From Paramecium pentaurelia (taxonomy: Eukaryota; Ciliophora; Oligohymenophorea; Peniculida; Parameciidae): a stretch of 64,000 nucleotides of DNA. Position numbers and translations under genes: made by a program. Of this stretch, positions 48,301-60,180 are shown one piece after another (position 1 is the first letter of the stretch; each line of letters starts with the position of its first letter). The notes under the pieces are model-generated. The model worked only from the letters and a program-made list of their open reading frames with translations. It searched no databases and was not told the origin of the DNA. The stretch is from positions 61,911 through 125,910 of the forward strand of contig CAJJDO010000002.1 in the NCBI GenBank assembly GCA_905183005.1. Reading direction: 5' to 3'.

Positions 48301-51240
48301 AGAAAATTAATTGAAGGAAAATCTAAAGAAGAAAATTAAGGAGAACTTGAAGTTGAAGGAGAAAACAATGAAATGGAAGAAATGCAAAATCTATTTAATA
48401 AATTAGGAGCTACAAGAATGGTATTGACTGTATTAAGTGAATCAACAACATTAGATAGTGAAATGTTAAGACATTTTCTTATGTTTATAAATACTCTTCT
48501 TTCTGGAGGAAATAATAAAGTTTAAAAAACTATTTCTGAATTTATGAAGACTTATCCTAAAAGTGAAGTCATTTTTAGTAGATTAAATAATGTTATTTAA
48601 GCTTAAATTAAACAAATTACTATAAAAGCTAAGGATAAAAAAAATGAAGATCAATTATAAAATTAATTTTAATAATAAGATGAACCAAATATTTAAGAAA
48701 TGTAATAATAATAAGAATTAGAATTATTACTTAATCAAGTATTAAAGTTTCTATAAAATTGTTGTGAAGGTCATTATTTGGATTTATAAAATTATATTCG
48801 TCAATAATCAAATTCTAGAAATTCTTATAATATGATCAATTAAGTTGCTGAATTATTATTAACCTATTATTATAAGGATAAAGCATAATATGATAATATG
48901 GTTTTATGTTTAGATACTTTAAATGAATTAGTTTAAGGACCATGTCCTGAAAATTAAGTAGCTGTTGCAGATTCTAAATTTTTTGAAATTGCATCTGATT
49001 TATTTGGTTCTAGAAAAGAAAAGAAATCTGCTGGCAAAGCTCAGACTATGGGTTCTAATCTTAGAACTACTAAAACTTAAAATAATAAGTATAAAACATG
49101 TAGATATTAAAAATAATAAAATGGATCAGATTTAAAGGCATGGTAAATTGAAAGAATGTAAACAAAATGTTTAATATTAATTTTATCATTAATTGAAATG
49201 AGAGAAATATCAGATTCTAATCCTATTATCAAAAGAATCATGAGACATATTACACCTACACTTTTATAAAAACATCTAGTTAAATCATTTGATAAATATG
49301 AAAAATAATGTAAAGAAGGATATTAGATTGAAGTTTTAGATCGTATAAAGGAAGATCCAAAAGAGAATGAAGATGGAAAAGATGAATTAATTTTACAAAA
49401 AGGATTTTATATATATTTCTTAATGTGTTATTATATGGAATCAGATAAAAATGCTGAAAATCCATTTGTTTAAATGTACAGAGCTAATACAAGAAAAAAG
49501 TTAAAATAAGATAAAGGAGCATTGGAGGATTTACTATTTGGTGATAATATAATAGGTTAATTAGTTAGTTTTGTTATGTCTTTTGCAAATAGTTGGATTG
49601 ATTTAATGAATCAAATAAAGAAGGAAGCATAAAAATAAATAGCTAATTAAAATTAAGGACCTGATTAATAGGACAAATAAAAAAAAGAGAAACATGCAGA
49701 ATAGAAAGAAGAAAAGAAGGCAGAGAAATTAAAATAAGCTAAGAGAGCATTTGATTTCTTTTATAAAAATAGTGCATCAATAGAAGTAGTTAGAAATAAT
49801 GAGATTGAAATAGTTTATTTTATATTACTGCCTTATACTAATAATCTACCTAAAGAATAAAAGGTTGAATTTCATGAAAATGTAGATAGATCATCTACAA
49901 AATCAAAAGTTTAATTTTTAGTTTAAGAATCAGAAAGATTAATAGAAATTTGTGAACATGAGGAATAATTAAGAAGAATCTTTTAGAGATAAAAATTTTT
50001 AGCCTTATTTGCTAATTATGTTAAATTATGGAAAGACTTGGCATTCTTATTTACTTTATTGTTAAATCTTTTCATAATAGGATCATTTGCAAAGAATGAT
50101 TCTGGTAATAGACTAACAGATTTTAGATTATTTAGAGATGAGAAATATTCTCCATAATAAACTAGAAATATCTTTCTTATATGTGGTACTATAATGGCTT
50201 GTTGTTCAATATTTGTTGTATCCTTCTTTTTATTTAAGAATGCCCCTTTAATAATTAGAAAAGCTTGGAAAACAAAATTACCATTTGAAGATAAATTTAC
50301 TTATTGGCCAATTTAATTGATTTATAAGATTTTTAAATTATTGGCAGTTCTTTTTTATATTTTAAAAGAAATAGAAGTTGTTTATTATTTGGCATATGGA
50401 GCTTTAGCTGTTATTGGAACAGTTTTACATCCATTTTTTTTTAGTTTTCATTTAACAGAGATATTGATTAGATATCCTACTTTAAAAAATGTTATCAGAT
50501 CAGTTTGGGAACCAAAATAATAATTGGGTCTTACATTGGTTTTATTTATTATTTTAGTATATGTATATGGTCTAATTGCTTATACATTTTTCTTTGAAGA
50601 TTATAAAGGTAAATGTTAATCAACTCTTTTTTGTTTCCTTTTCACATTTGATTGGACATTTAAGGCAAATGGTGGTGTAGGAGGATATTTATCAGATTTA
50701 GAAGATGAAGATAAAGTAGAGAAATATCAATTAGGAAGATTTGTATTTGATAATACATCTAATATATTTTTAGTGATTATTATGGTGAATATAGTTGCAG
50801 GAATTATTATTGATACATTTGGATCATTAAGAGAAGAAGAAAGCAATAAAATAAGAGATATTGAAGATAAATGTTTTATTTGTGGTAATCTCAAGACAAC
50901 CTTTGATAGATTATCAGATAGTTCATCAATGGGTTAAGGATTTGATTATCATATCAAAGTTAATCATTACATGTGGAATTATGTTTTTTTTATGGCTTAT
51001 TTAAAATACAAAGATCCCACAGATTATACAGGTATAGAATAGTATGTGTGGGAGAAAATATAGAAAAAGGATTTGACTTGGTTTCCATTTAATAAAGCTA
51101 GAGAATTATAAGGTCTTAAATCAGAAGAAGAAGAGGATTCTAAAAGAATAGAAAGACTTTCTTCAGATGTAATATTATATTTATATTATTATAGATGTCA
51201 AGTGTTATGGAATAAATGTAATCTGTTACATCAATGTTGA
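42305..51240 (+). CDS. IP3-receptor/ryanodine-receptor-type calcium-release channel
   Basis: Tetrameric Ca2+-release channel of intracellular stores or the contractile vacuole; Paramecium has a large family, some members linked to trichocyst exocytosis. Introns 42431-42455 and 42753-42777 leave 2,961 residues. N-terminus: beta-trefoil (LTYGSVISISH, ADGFVKRSVCLKNF, FNTLFQIFPKF, SHIQLLHLASSKFLAC) and MIR repeats (CLKCGDVIWLHHSE, FKHFASGLYLAG). A long helical regulatory region follows, with RIH-like blocks. The C-terminus has several membrane helices (DLAFLFTLLLNLFIIGSF, IFLICGTIMACCSIFVVSFF), the last pore helix (NIFLVIIMVNIVAGIIIDTFG) and a zinc-binding CFICG...HIKVNHYMWNYVFFM domain typical of the family. 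The selectivity filter at about residue 2772 is N-G-G-V-G-G in place of GGGVGD. Confidence 0.96.
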
Positions 51241-51307
51241 ATTAAATTAAAAATAGAAAATAATCAAGACATAATGCTATCAAATCAGTTGAACTGCTAT
51301 GAAATTA

Positions 51308-53162
51308 TCAAATTAATTATGATTCATAATAAAAAATCATTTTTGTTTTTTCATCTAATTCTGCTTTCAGAAAATTGATAAAATCCATACTAGAACAATC
51401 TAAAGTTAAACGTTTCATCAAACTCATTTATTTCAATATTTAGATTCCATATATAATATCATTTTAATCTATCTATATTCCCTTTAAATCTAAATTTAAA
51501 TTTATCAAAGATTTTATAGATGCTAAACTACTCAGAACACTACTAATATTAACATTCCTTGTTCTAATATATTATAATATAATATTTATACTTATTTAAT
51601 ATTATTTCAATGTCTCTAATTATTGCAAAATCTCCTAATAATTACATTAATTTATCAAATTCTTTATTATCAACATCCTGATTATATAAATTAATTTTTA
51701 TTGATAACATAGTAGATTTAGAAAGCTAATCTGTAAGTCTTAGTTATTCTTTTGTATTTATAGAATTTAGTCTAATAAAAGTCACATGTGAATCTTAAGT
51801 TTAATTCAAGAAAACCCTTTAAAATGGTATGACATAACTTTGAAAAGCTAAGGAATGTAGTTCTTTTATTGAAGCTCTTTGTTGAATGGAATTTTTCAAA
51901 CTTAACATTAAGATATTGCCTATTTCATCACTTATCTAAATTAAAAATAAATTGATTACCCATATTAATTTTTAATTTATGAAATTAATTCATGAACTAT
52001 ATTTGATTAATGAATCCCATCTAATTCTTTATTAGTAGAAAGGAGTGCTGCTTTGACAATACAGACTCCAAATTACCAACTATCAGACAATTTAGGATTA
52101 TATTAAGAGGAATTCAGTTTTTCAGGTGGAAAATAAATGGTATCATATTCTTGATCAGTTCTAAAGGCATATCCATCAATTATATATTTATCTTTATATT
52201 TTTCATTAGGTTCTTGTATTCCAGTTAATTTAAGATTATCTTAATTAATAATAATAGATGTTGCAGTTATTCTATTATTATAACAATAATTATTATGAAG
52301 GGAAAGTAATGCATCCAATAACTTTTAAATTAAATTCCAAAGTTCAATATTAGAGAATGGAATCTTTTTGATTCTTTTATCTTTGATAATTTCATCTAGA
52401 TTTTATCCTTCATACATTTCAATAGAATATAATTTGACAACATCTTATTTATGCATATACTAGAATACATGTGCAAAATGCTACTTTTTACATGATCTTG
52501 GTTATTTACTTGATCCAAACATACTATCCATAAAATTGAGTTTTTAATGTAAAAAGAATATATGTATTACTTTACAAATAAAAGTGAAATCTGTAAAATA
52601 TAAATGTGTATTAAAATAATGGCTAAATAATTATTCACTTTCATGTTTTAGAACATAGAATTTATGCAATATCACTTTAATTCCTTAGAATGTACAAAGT
52701 TTAGTTTTACCAAATAATGATTTTTTAAGTACTTTTTCTGTTTTAATCAATTTTAATAGTTCTGATCTAGAAGTGATTTCTTTTGATAATTCTTTTTATC
52801 TAATAGCATCTGCTCCATCCCGTAAAAACTCATATAATAGTTTATATAAAGGAGGTGGTGATTTTATTAATTAGGATATATATTCTGCAATCATTTATTC
52901 ACTTTGTTTAATAAACTTATTTTCTCTAAAAATGGATTAAAAGAATTCTTTCTTTGGAAATTATGGTAACTTAAAAATTGAAACATAATTATACTTAATA
53001 ATCTGGATTTAAATCTTGCAATTGTTAATGTAAATCTGATAAAAAACTATACTTCACTCTAATATCCCTTTGTTCAAATGTTTGTGAATTTATTATACGT
53101 AATTTGTATAAAACATTATCAGAATGAGTCTCTACTCCTATTATTTTGGCATCATAAATCAT
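51308..53162 (-). CDS. PX-domain protein with degenerate kinase domain (pseudokinase)
   Basis: 590 residues after three introns (25, 29 and 28 nt). Residues about 1-110 form a PX phosphoinositide-binding domain: VLYKLRIINSQTFEQRDIRVKYSFLSDLHQQL followed by LPQFPKKEFF, the Pro-rich loop. The next part follows a kinase fold (VVKLYSIEMYEGQNLDEIIKD, LWNLIQKLLDALLSLHNN, YFPPEKL in place of APE, SDSWQFGVCIVKAALLS with the DxWxxG helix), but the HRD aspartate and DFG are missing (NNRITATS, LKLTG). The end has leucine-rich-repeat-like segments (SLINLNLDLKGIQID, LMKRLTLDCSSMDF). The arrangement recalls PXK/SGK-like endosomal proteins, probably a membrane-targeted scaffold. Confidence 0.8.
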
Positions 53163-53265
53163 TAGATTAATTATATAATTAATAATGTTGAGAATCAAAC
53201 TTAAAATTAATTATTATAGATAATCAAATTATCTTAAAATTATATATATATATAATAAATTGATA

Positions 53266-54643
53266 TCAAAATTAACCATAAACAGCACCAATCCAACCAA
53301 ATATAACTCCCATCAATTCCAAAATAACTATAAAATAATTCAATTTATCTCTATATTCTCTAAGATAAATCAAAACAGGTATAAGACAGACTATAGTTGT
53401 ACCTAAAAGTCCTCCTATTAAAGTAATATAACGACTTAAAATATAATATATATTTATTACTTAATATCAGGTAAAATTAAAGCAAGTATAGCACTACCAA
53501 ATTGTAGTACTAATGTTGAATATATATGAATCTTTGATCTAAAAGAATCAACACTATCTACTTCAAAAGTAATCTTTCCATCTTAAGCTTAGATCCTCAA
53601 ACTTTTATGTTTGAGTTAGTATTCCATTTCATCAGATAATAACATATCATGTATAATTTATCTGCATGCTAATATATTTAAAGGAACAGCAAAGAATAAA
53701 GCACAAGCCATACCTAATTTACCTATAAAAAAGAAATCTCCATGATAATTATTAATAATCCAAAATTTAGTATCATCCCCAAATCTTAAATAACCACTTA
53801 TACATATTAGTGAATAAACTATATAACAAATAAAGGATTATCTTATCCATATTTTTGATTATCTTGAGATTGTTGGATTATATAATTCCTTTCTTATTGG
53901 AAATACAAACAAATGACATAAATAACAAAAAAATGTCATTGCAAAAGTTGTAAAAATATTAAAATCCAAATCTATCAATTTTATTTTAATATCATCTTTA
54001 TATGAACCTCTAACAAAATAATCAAATGAAGTTAGGAATGTTATATATATTACAGATATTACTCCTATTAATGAAAAATATCTCAATTTATATAGAGTTT
54101 TCTGAAAAGATATCAATAGGTTTGGTATTATGAATATTAATTATACTATTATTGCCAATTCTCTTTAATCAACAACTATCTCAAAATATCTGAAAAGTTC
54201 ATATATAAATAATTGAAAAGAAATCTAGATTTATGTTATTCCCAATAGACATTAACAAATAGTTAATATTTCAAATAATCTTTTCATCTTATTTCCTAAA
54301 CTCATTTGAATAAGTTCACTAAAAGATGAACATTGTAAATCACCTGAACTCCAACTCAAAATGTGCATTGATATACATGAAATTATTCCACAAAGTGCAA
54401 TCAAAAACAATTCAATTAAAAGTCCTTATTCTTTTGCTCTATCTAAAATACAATTCATATTTTTATACATGGCAAACCCAACATACCTACACCCAAACAT
54501 GGAGCAAGTAAACTGATAATACTCATTCTTATTCCACCTTTCTTTAGAGGACCAAATGTACGTTGACACCAATTAAGTTACTATTCTTTCTCTTATACTG
54601 GCTCCTCCATCTCCATATAATTACTTATGAAGGTAGATTACAT
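53266..54643 (-). CDS. Amino-acid transporter, AAAP/SLC38-SLC36 family
   Basis: 441 residues, two 26-nt introns. An acidic/Gln-rich cytosolic start (MEMEEPVQEKEQQLNW) precedes the hallmark first helix region GGIRMSIISLLAPCLGVGMLGLPYRAKEQGLLI, where unwound helix 1 (G-x-G-x-L-x-L-P) binds the substrate amine. About eleven helices follow, including IELFLIALCGIISCISMHIL, YFSLIGVISVIYITFL, IFTTFAMTFFCYLCHLFVF and the last pair LGTTIVCLIPVLIYL and YFIVILELMGVIFGWIGAVYG. The loop RKELYNPTISR is the usual cytosolic F-x-E-L-x-x-P position. Met at 54643 is preferred to the Met at 54694, because the latter would overlap the divergent importin gene. Confidence 0.88.
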
Positions 54644-54683
54644 ATCACTAAAATGTACTTGTGAATATGACATTATTAATATA

Positions 54684-55970
54684 ATGAATGACATTATTTT
54701 AACTAGGAGAGAACAATTTAGAATCCAAATTCGTAAATAATCATTAGAAAAGTAATTTAAACTCAAAAGAGCATCCATTATCCCTCAAAATCATCAATTT
54801 TTACAATATAATAACTTAATCTAATTTGAGCTCAATTTTACAAATCAGATTGAAAATTAGATATAAGAAATTCTACATAATCCAACCAATTCCAAAATTG
54901 AAAAACTAATCTATTTAATATAGGAAATTGATATTTAGAATAAAATCAATCTAATCAATAAAAATGTTTATGAATTACTAAAATCTCCAAACTTAGATCT
55001 AAATATGACTTTACTTTTGATGTGCACTCTATGTAGTGAACCAATCATAATTTAACATATCTTTTTTGATCAAACATAAACTGATAGATTAATGTAATTC
55101 ATAAATTACATCAATGGAAAATAAATGGATCATAAAAATTTTATGTATTGGGAGTTTCTTTACATATTATCAATATCATAAAATACTCCCTTTCTTTGTC
55201 TTAAATAGATATATGTTCTATGTTGTAAAGAAGTCATAGAATCTCGAAATAGTTAAATATCATTATCAGCACGAATCTTCCCATAAATCATTTAGAAATT
55301 TTCTGGATAATTTTAGTTTTATTGGGATACTATTAATTAATTAGATGATGAAGGGAGAAGACCTTGGAAATGTTTATTATATTTTCTTAAATAATAAATT
55401 GTAGATTATGTATCTTGTCAATATCTTATAATTACAATTAACTATTTTATCAAATAAATTAGAAATAATTCAGAAGATTATAAATTTTATCAAATTGTGA
55501 ATCCAGAATTAATTTCTATTTTATTATTAAATATGAATAGACATGAAAAAACATTAATAGCTTCTTCTTAAGTATTCTTATCAATTTTTGAAAAAGATAA
55601 TACTTATTATCCATAAGTAATTGATGATTTAGTAAAATTATTATACAATATATCTATTGAAGCATAAATTGAAGTGCTTAATGTATTAGATGTACTTTTA
55701 AGAGATGAAAATATAGTAAAATTAGCAATAAGATCCTAATATATAATTGAATAATTGTTTAATATTTTAGGATCTAATATTCAAGTCACAATCAATTATT
55801 TAGCACTTAAATGTATTTCTAATTCAATTGCTCGTTGTTCAAACATATAACTTTTTTCAATTATATGCAATTAATAATATAAATAAACTTTAGAAAGGTA
55901 TTCTCTAGATGTTAATAAGAAACTTAAAGAAATGGCTTAACAATTATTAGATTTTTACTTTGAATATTGA
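54684..55970 (+). CDS. Importin-alpha-like protein
   Basis: Adaptor that carries classical NLS cargo to importin-beta. Intronless, 428 residues. The N-terminal IBB domain is visible as TRREQFRIQIRKQSLEKQFKLKRASII, with the R-R-x-x-F/R-x-x-x-x-R-K pattern. After it come degenerate ARM repeats; the W-x-x-x-N ladder is weakly conserved (for example EGRRPWKCLLYFLKQQIVDY). It is shorter and far more diverged than canonical importin-alpha (about 520 residues), so it may be a specialised paralogue. It starts 40 bp from the divergent transporter gene, and its stop lies 26 bp before the CtIP-like gene. Confidence 0.8.
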
Positions 55971-55996
55971 TTAAATATATAATTTAAATCAAATAA

Positions 55997-56615
55997 ATGT
56001 TTTTCGCTCCTTAATTTCAAGAATTTATGGAAAAAGAAAAATCCATTTATTCATCTTTGTAAAAACATCTTGATATAATATTAGTACATTAATATACTTA
56101 AATAGGCTAATCAATTAGATTTTACATATCATTCTGTGTTTCAATTATTTTGTCATATATCCATTTTACACAATACTTAAGCAACTGTTTTTTAAGCCCT
56201 TATGAAAATGGTGGGTAGTTTAGTTGAATAAAATAAATAGTAAAAATTTAATGATTTACTTCTTATTGATAATCAACCAAAATCAGCTAAATTTTTATAA
56301 CCAAATTTTTTTGAAATATTTGAAGATAAATAAACTCAATCATCCAAAAAATATAAATTATTAAACACTAATGATGAATAAAAGAAATTTTCTATTTAGA
56401 CTGAAGTAGAGCTTCCAAAAGAAAAGGTTTTTAGAGAAGTCGTTAAAAATAGAAAAGAAAGATAATAAATGGATGCACATGAATGTGAAGAATGTGAAAG
56501 ATTTTATAAAGCCTTGCCAAATACTAATTAAGCAGAAAAATTAAAGTAGGAGTATTCAAGACATAGAATTAATCATAAGATAAATCAAGAAAAATTATTA
56601 TTAACTCCAGAATGA
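55997..56615 (+). CDS. CtIP/Sae2/Com1-family DNA-end resection factor
   Basis: Cofactor of Mre11-Rad50 that starts resection of blocked double-strand-break ends. One 22-nt intron (56084-56105) gives 198 residues. The N-terminus is helical and could be the tetramerisation region. The C-terminus has the family block: REVVKNRKERQQM, then HECEECERFYKAL (C-x2-C, Cys156 and Cys159) and EYSRHRINHK with the R-H-R motif (181-183), ending LLLTPE with a threonine-proline like the CDK site near the C-terminus of CtIP. It is much shorter than animal CtIP and near the size of plant/yeast Com1 cores. In ciliates this function matters for meiosis and possibly for programmed DNA elimination. Confidence 0.87.
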
Positions 56616-57672
56616 TTAAGAATTTCTTAATATTTTTTTATCTATTGTATTTATATTTATTTTAAGAATATCAAGTATCCAACTCTTAAAAATAAGTAAT
56701 ACAATCTTAAATTAAGATTTGTGTAATCATTTTATCAAGTTTTTGATTATTGTTCTTACTTCAATTATATATATATAAAATAACATTTTTATATTAGAAT
56801 AAATTTAAAATGTTCTAGAAGTTCACATTATTTTCCTTATGATCATCAAATATAAATAAAGCATATTTTAAAGCATATTTATTTGATTTCTTTCCATACA
56901 TAGCTATTATTTTATACTACAATTTGAATTCTAGAAAGTAGTAAAAAATATAATTTTCTATTTTTAAAATACATATTATTCTCATACTTCTAAGTTGGCA
57001 AACATTCTTTATTATAATCAAATTTTACGAATTTACACAATTTCAAACTGAATTATTAGAATTTTACAAAAGAAATAACAAAATTGAGTTATATTCGGAA
57101 GATTTTTCAGATTAAAATTCTTAAATATTCTGGAATAATTTCAAAATATTTGAAATATTAAATTTTGAATTGGTTTTTGGAAAAATATTATTTAATAACT
57201 AATTTTAAAGATGAATTTGTATCTTGAATATAATAATATTTTATTTTTTTTTAAAGTAATCATAAATGTGTATTTATCAGACTTATGAGGTTTAATAGGT
57301 TTTTTCAATGAAGCCACGATGAACTATTAATTTTTGTTTTTAGAATCATGGCTTAGAAGTTTCTATCGAAGAAAATTATTTATTTATTTAATAATAATTA
57401 AAAATTCTGGTTAATCATAATGAGAAGTTAATCTAATAAAAAAAAGGCAAAGTAAATAGTCTTTGAATGAAGTTCAGAAATTAGGGGAAGATGAAAATGT
57501 CGTATGTATAGGATGATGGTGATATTTGTAAATGATTACAGTATTACTTAATAGAAGGATTAGAATTTTTTGAAATATCATTTTTAATGACATTTCTATC
57601 GTATTAAATTAAACTAAGAGTATGTTTTCTCTTTTTTTTCATTAATTATAATATCTCAATAATTACATATAC
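56616..57672. other. AT-rich stretch with possible small or decayed coding pieces
   Basis: About 1.05 kb. A signal-peptide-like frame begins at ATG 56612 (MIKNFLIFFYLLYLYLFQ), overlapping the CtIP stop, but it ends after about 45 codons. Further on, 57340-57660 has short coding-like pieces (MRSQSNKKKAK; SLNEVQKLGEDENVV) that could be upstream exons of the MORN gene, but I cannot join them with normal-length introns. No confident gene. Confidence 0.4.
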
Positions 57673-58659
57673 ATGAATTAATAGATATCATAGGAATATT
57701 TCATTTAGAAATTTGCATCTTTACATTTGAGTGAGAGTAAGAAATAAAATAATTGTAGCTGATGATGATACTTCAAGAAGTCAAAGTCCAGTTTTGGATT
57801 CTCGTTTAATAGAGTTTTTGAGTGGATTGCCAGTTCATATAAAATAAAAATTAGAAAATTTCAAACCCAGCCCAAACTTCTAATTTTCGAAATAAAATGA
57901 TGAAAGCATTTACTTTGGTTTGATGGAAGGTGGCTTAAAACATGGAATAGGAATTTAACTGTGGCCTAAAATAGGAAATTTATTAAAAGGGTATAAATGA
58001 ATATTTAAGTTTTCTTAGGACTTGGTAAAATGACTTACTGGAAGGTGTGTGCACCATGTTTTATTTTAATGGAGACATGTAATTATTATAATAATATAGT
58101 AGTTTTGAAGCTTATTTCTTATAAGGTACTACAAATGGTTTTGGTATGTTTAAATCGGAAAAAAAAGTTGTAAAAGGTATAAACATTGTTAATCTATTTA
58201 AGGAATCTGGATAAACAATTAGCTTCAGGGAGAAGGATAAGAGCTAAAGAATGACGGTACTACTTATTTTGGGTAATTTTGGAATAGTAGGAAGTAAGGG
58301 AGAGGCATATAAATGTTTCCTGATGGATGCAAGTATAAAATCTTTTAAAAAAAATTTCAGATATGAAGGATTCTTTCAAAATAATAAATTTGAAGGAGAC
58401 GGAATATTTACATGGAGTGATGGTAGTTACTACTAAGGTCAATTTCATAAAGGATTAATTAGAGGATTTGGTTTTTACAATAATAATAATGGACTTTAAT
58501 TAATTGGACATGTATATTATTTTATTTTAAGTTTATTAGTTTTAAGAAATAAAAAAAACAGATACTACAGATTAGAATCTTAATAAGAATCTACAAACCA
58601 TTACATTTTAGAATTAATACAACTAAACGTTGCGAATCGAAAAGATACGCAATCTCTGA
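57673..58659 (+). CDS. MORN-repeat protein
   Basis: 282 residues if started at 57673, using five introns (28, 28, 26, 28 and 28 nt); the total is exactly in frame. Eight or so MORN units follow an Asp/Ser-rich start: YFGLMEGGLKHGIGIQLWP, KGTWQNDLLEGVCTMFYFNGD, KGIWINNQLQGEGQELKNDG, YFGQFWNSRKQGRGIQMFPDG, YEGFFQNNKFEGDGIFTWSDG and YQGQFHKGLIRGFGFY. The repeat is G-x-W/F-x-x-x-x-x-x-G-x-G-x-x-x-x-x-x-G. Proteins of this kind bind membranes and cortical or ciliary structures in protists. The short polar C-terminal tail ends IEKIRNL. The true start may lie upstream. Confidence 0.85.
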
Positions 58660-58816
58660 CTTGATTTTTTATATATATTTATCAATTTCATTTAAACATT
58701 TGATCTATACTGAGAAAGAATATATAATAATTAAATATATTATATAAAAATAAAATTCGTTTTTGGAATTTTTAACACTAATTATCTGGTGTTGCCTTCA
58801 TTATTAATAACAATAA

Positions 58817-60041
58817 ATGTATAAATTAGCAGTCTGCACATTGCTTATCCTTAGCGTTACAGCAATAGATGTTACCAACTCAGTTTGGACAAGTCATGAC
58901 CAAAAAGCTTTTGCCTAAATCAAATAATCTGGTTGGGGAAATTTCATTTTGAACTTTGGTGAACTCCATTTAACTACAGGAGGTATCCTTGCAGAATTAA
59001 ACACTGAAATTGCTAAACTTGTAATTACTTTTTTCATTAATTCGTTTAGATTGACGAATTAGATGAAGAATTAGCAGAAGTCCATCACTAATATGCAAGA
59101 AGAACAGATGTTCACAACAGAGAAGTCAATAGACTTTCATAAGAAATCTAAGATAAAGAAAGAGGTAACCTTATTAACTCTATATAATTTAGAGGTCTTC
59201 AATGCTCATGATTTCTATGATAATGTTTTAATCCCATAAAGAGATAGATTTGCTGCTTAACTTGAATAATTATAAGATAACATTGTTTAAAACAGAAGAA
59301 CACTTAATGAAGCTACAGTCTAAAGAGCTAATGATCATGCTGAATTTGAATCCTTAGTTGCTGAGCACAATGAAGCTATTAGTGCTATTGATGAATCCTT
59401 ATAATTATTAAGTCAATTGGAATCACCATCCCTTGTTCAAATTTAAAAGGTCTAAAAGAATTTGACTAAAATCCAATAATCCCTTAAGAGACACAGCACA
59501 TTCTAAACCTTCATCAAGACTCTCTTAGAAATTGCAGTTGAAGCAAACTTTGCTGATTAAGGTGCTCTTAGAGAAGTAACTAATTCTTATGAGATCTCTC
59601 TTAGATTCTTACTGCCTTCAACAACTTGAGAGTTTAATTGGTTGACTCACTCAATCAACTCACTGCTGACGAAGCTGAAGCATAAAAAGACTTCGAAGCA
59701 AGAGTTATCTAATTAAACTAAGAACATGCTGAATTCCAAAGAGCTGTTGTTGTAAAGACTGCTGAAATCGAGGCTAATGCAAGTATTGAATTTCATACTA
59801 TTAATTTCTAGACAAGATTGAATAAACCCTTGATTTGATTGATGTCTTACATGCTGATTTGGATACTTTGAATGGATAATTGTAAGCAGAAAATGATGAC
59901 TACGCCTTTGCAACTGATGTGTACAATGCCACTGTTGCAGAATACAATAAGGAATTAAATGCTGCCCATTAAGCTTTGGATTTATTAAATTAACCAAGAT
60001 TCACCGATTATGTTAAATCATAACTCAAGGGAGCATTTTGA
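58817..60041 (+). CDS. Trichocyst matrix protein precursor
   Basis: Third trichocyst cargo gene, 369 residues, five exons (introns 59021-59049, 59165-59192, 59576-59604, 59783-59811). A signal peptide (YKLAVCTLLILSVTAI) is followed by helical halves rich in Ala, Glu, Gln and Leu: EELAEVHHQYARRTDVHNRE, NEAISAIDESLQLLSQLESP, FIKTLLEIAVEANFADQGAL and DEAEAQKDFEARVIQLNQEH. It ends KSQLKGAF. GC-richer codon use resembles the other two trichocyst genes in the window. The family is cleaved in the secretory pathway into two polypeptides that co-crystallise. Confidence 0.94.
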
Positions 60042-60180
60042 TATTATTCATTCAATAATAGTAAATGAATTCATTGTATAAACCATTCTTCATTAATTCA
60101 ATTTATTTCACCTTCAAATTTAATATTAAATAAATATATTGATTGATAAAATGTAATAATAAAATTAATTAATTATATCA

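Noticed and set aside
52520..52570. A 48-nt intron joining the PX and kinase-like parts
   Set aside because: Too long for this genome's introns, and the frame is open straight through.
59713..59997. 94-residue minus frame opposite a trichocyst gene
   Set aside because: Antisense shadow of clear trichocyst coding sequence, crossing one of its introns.
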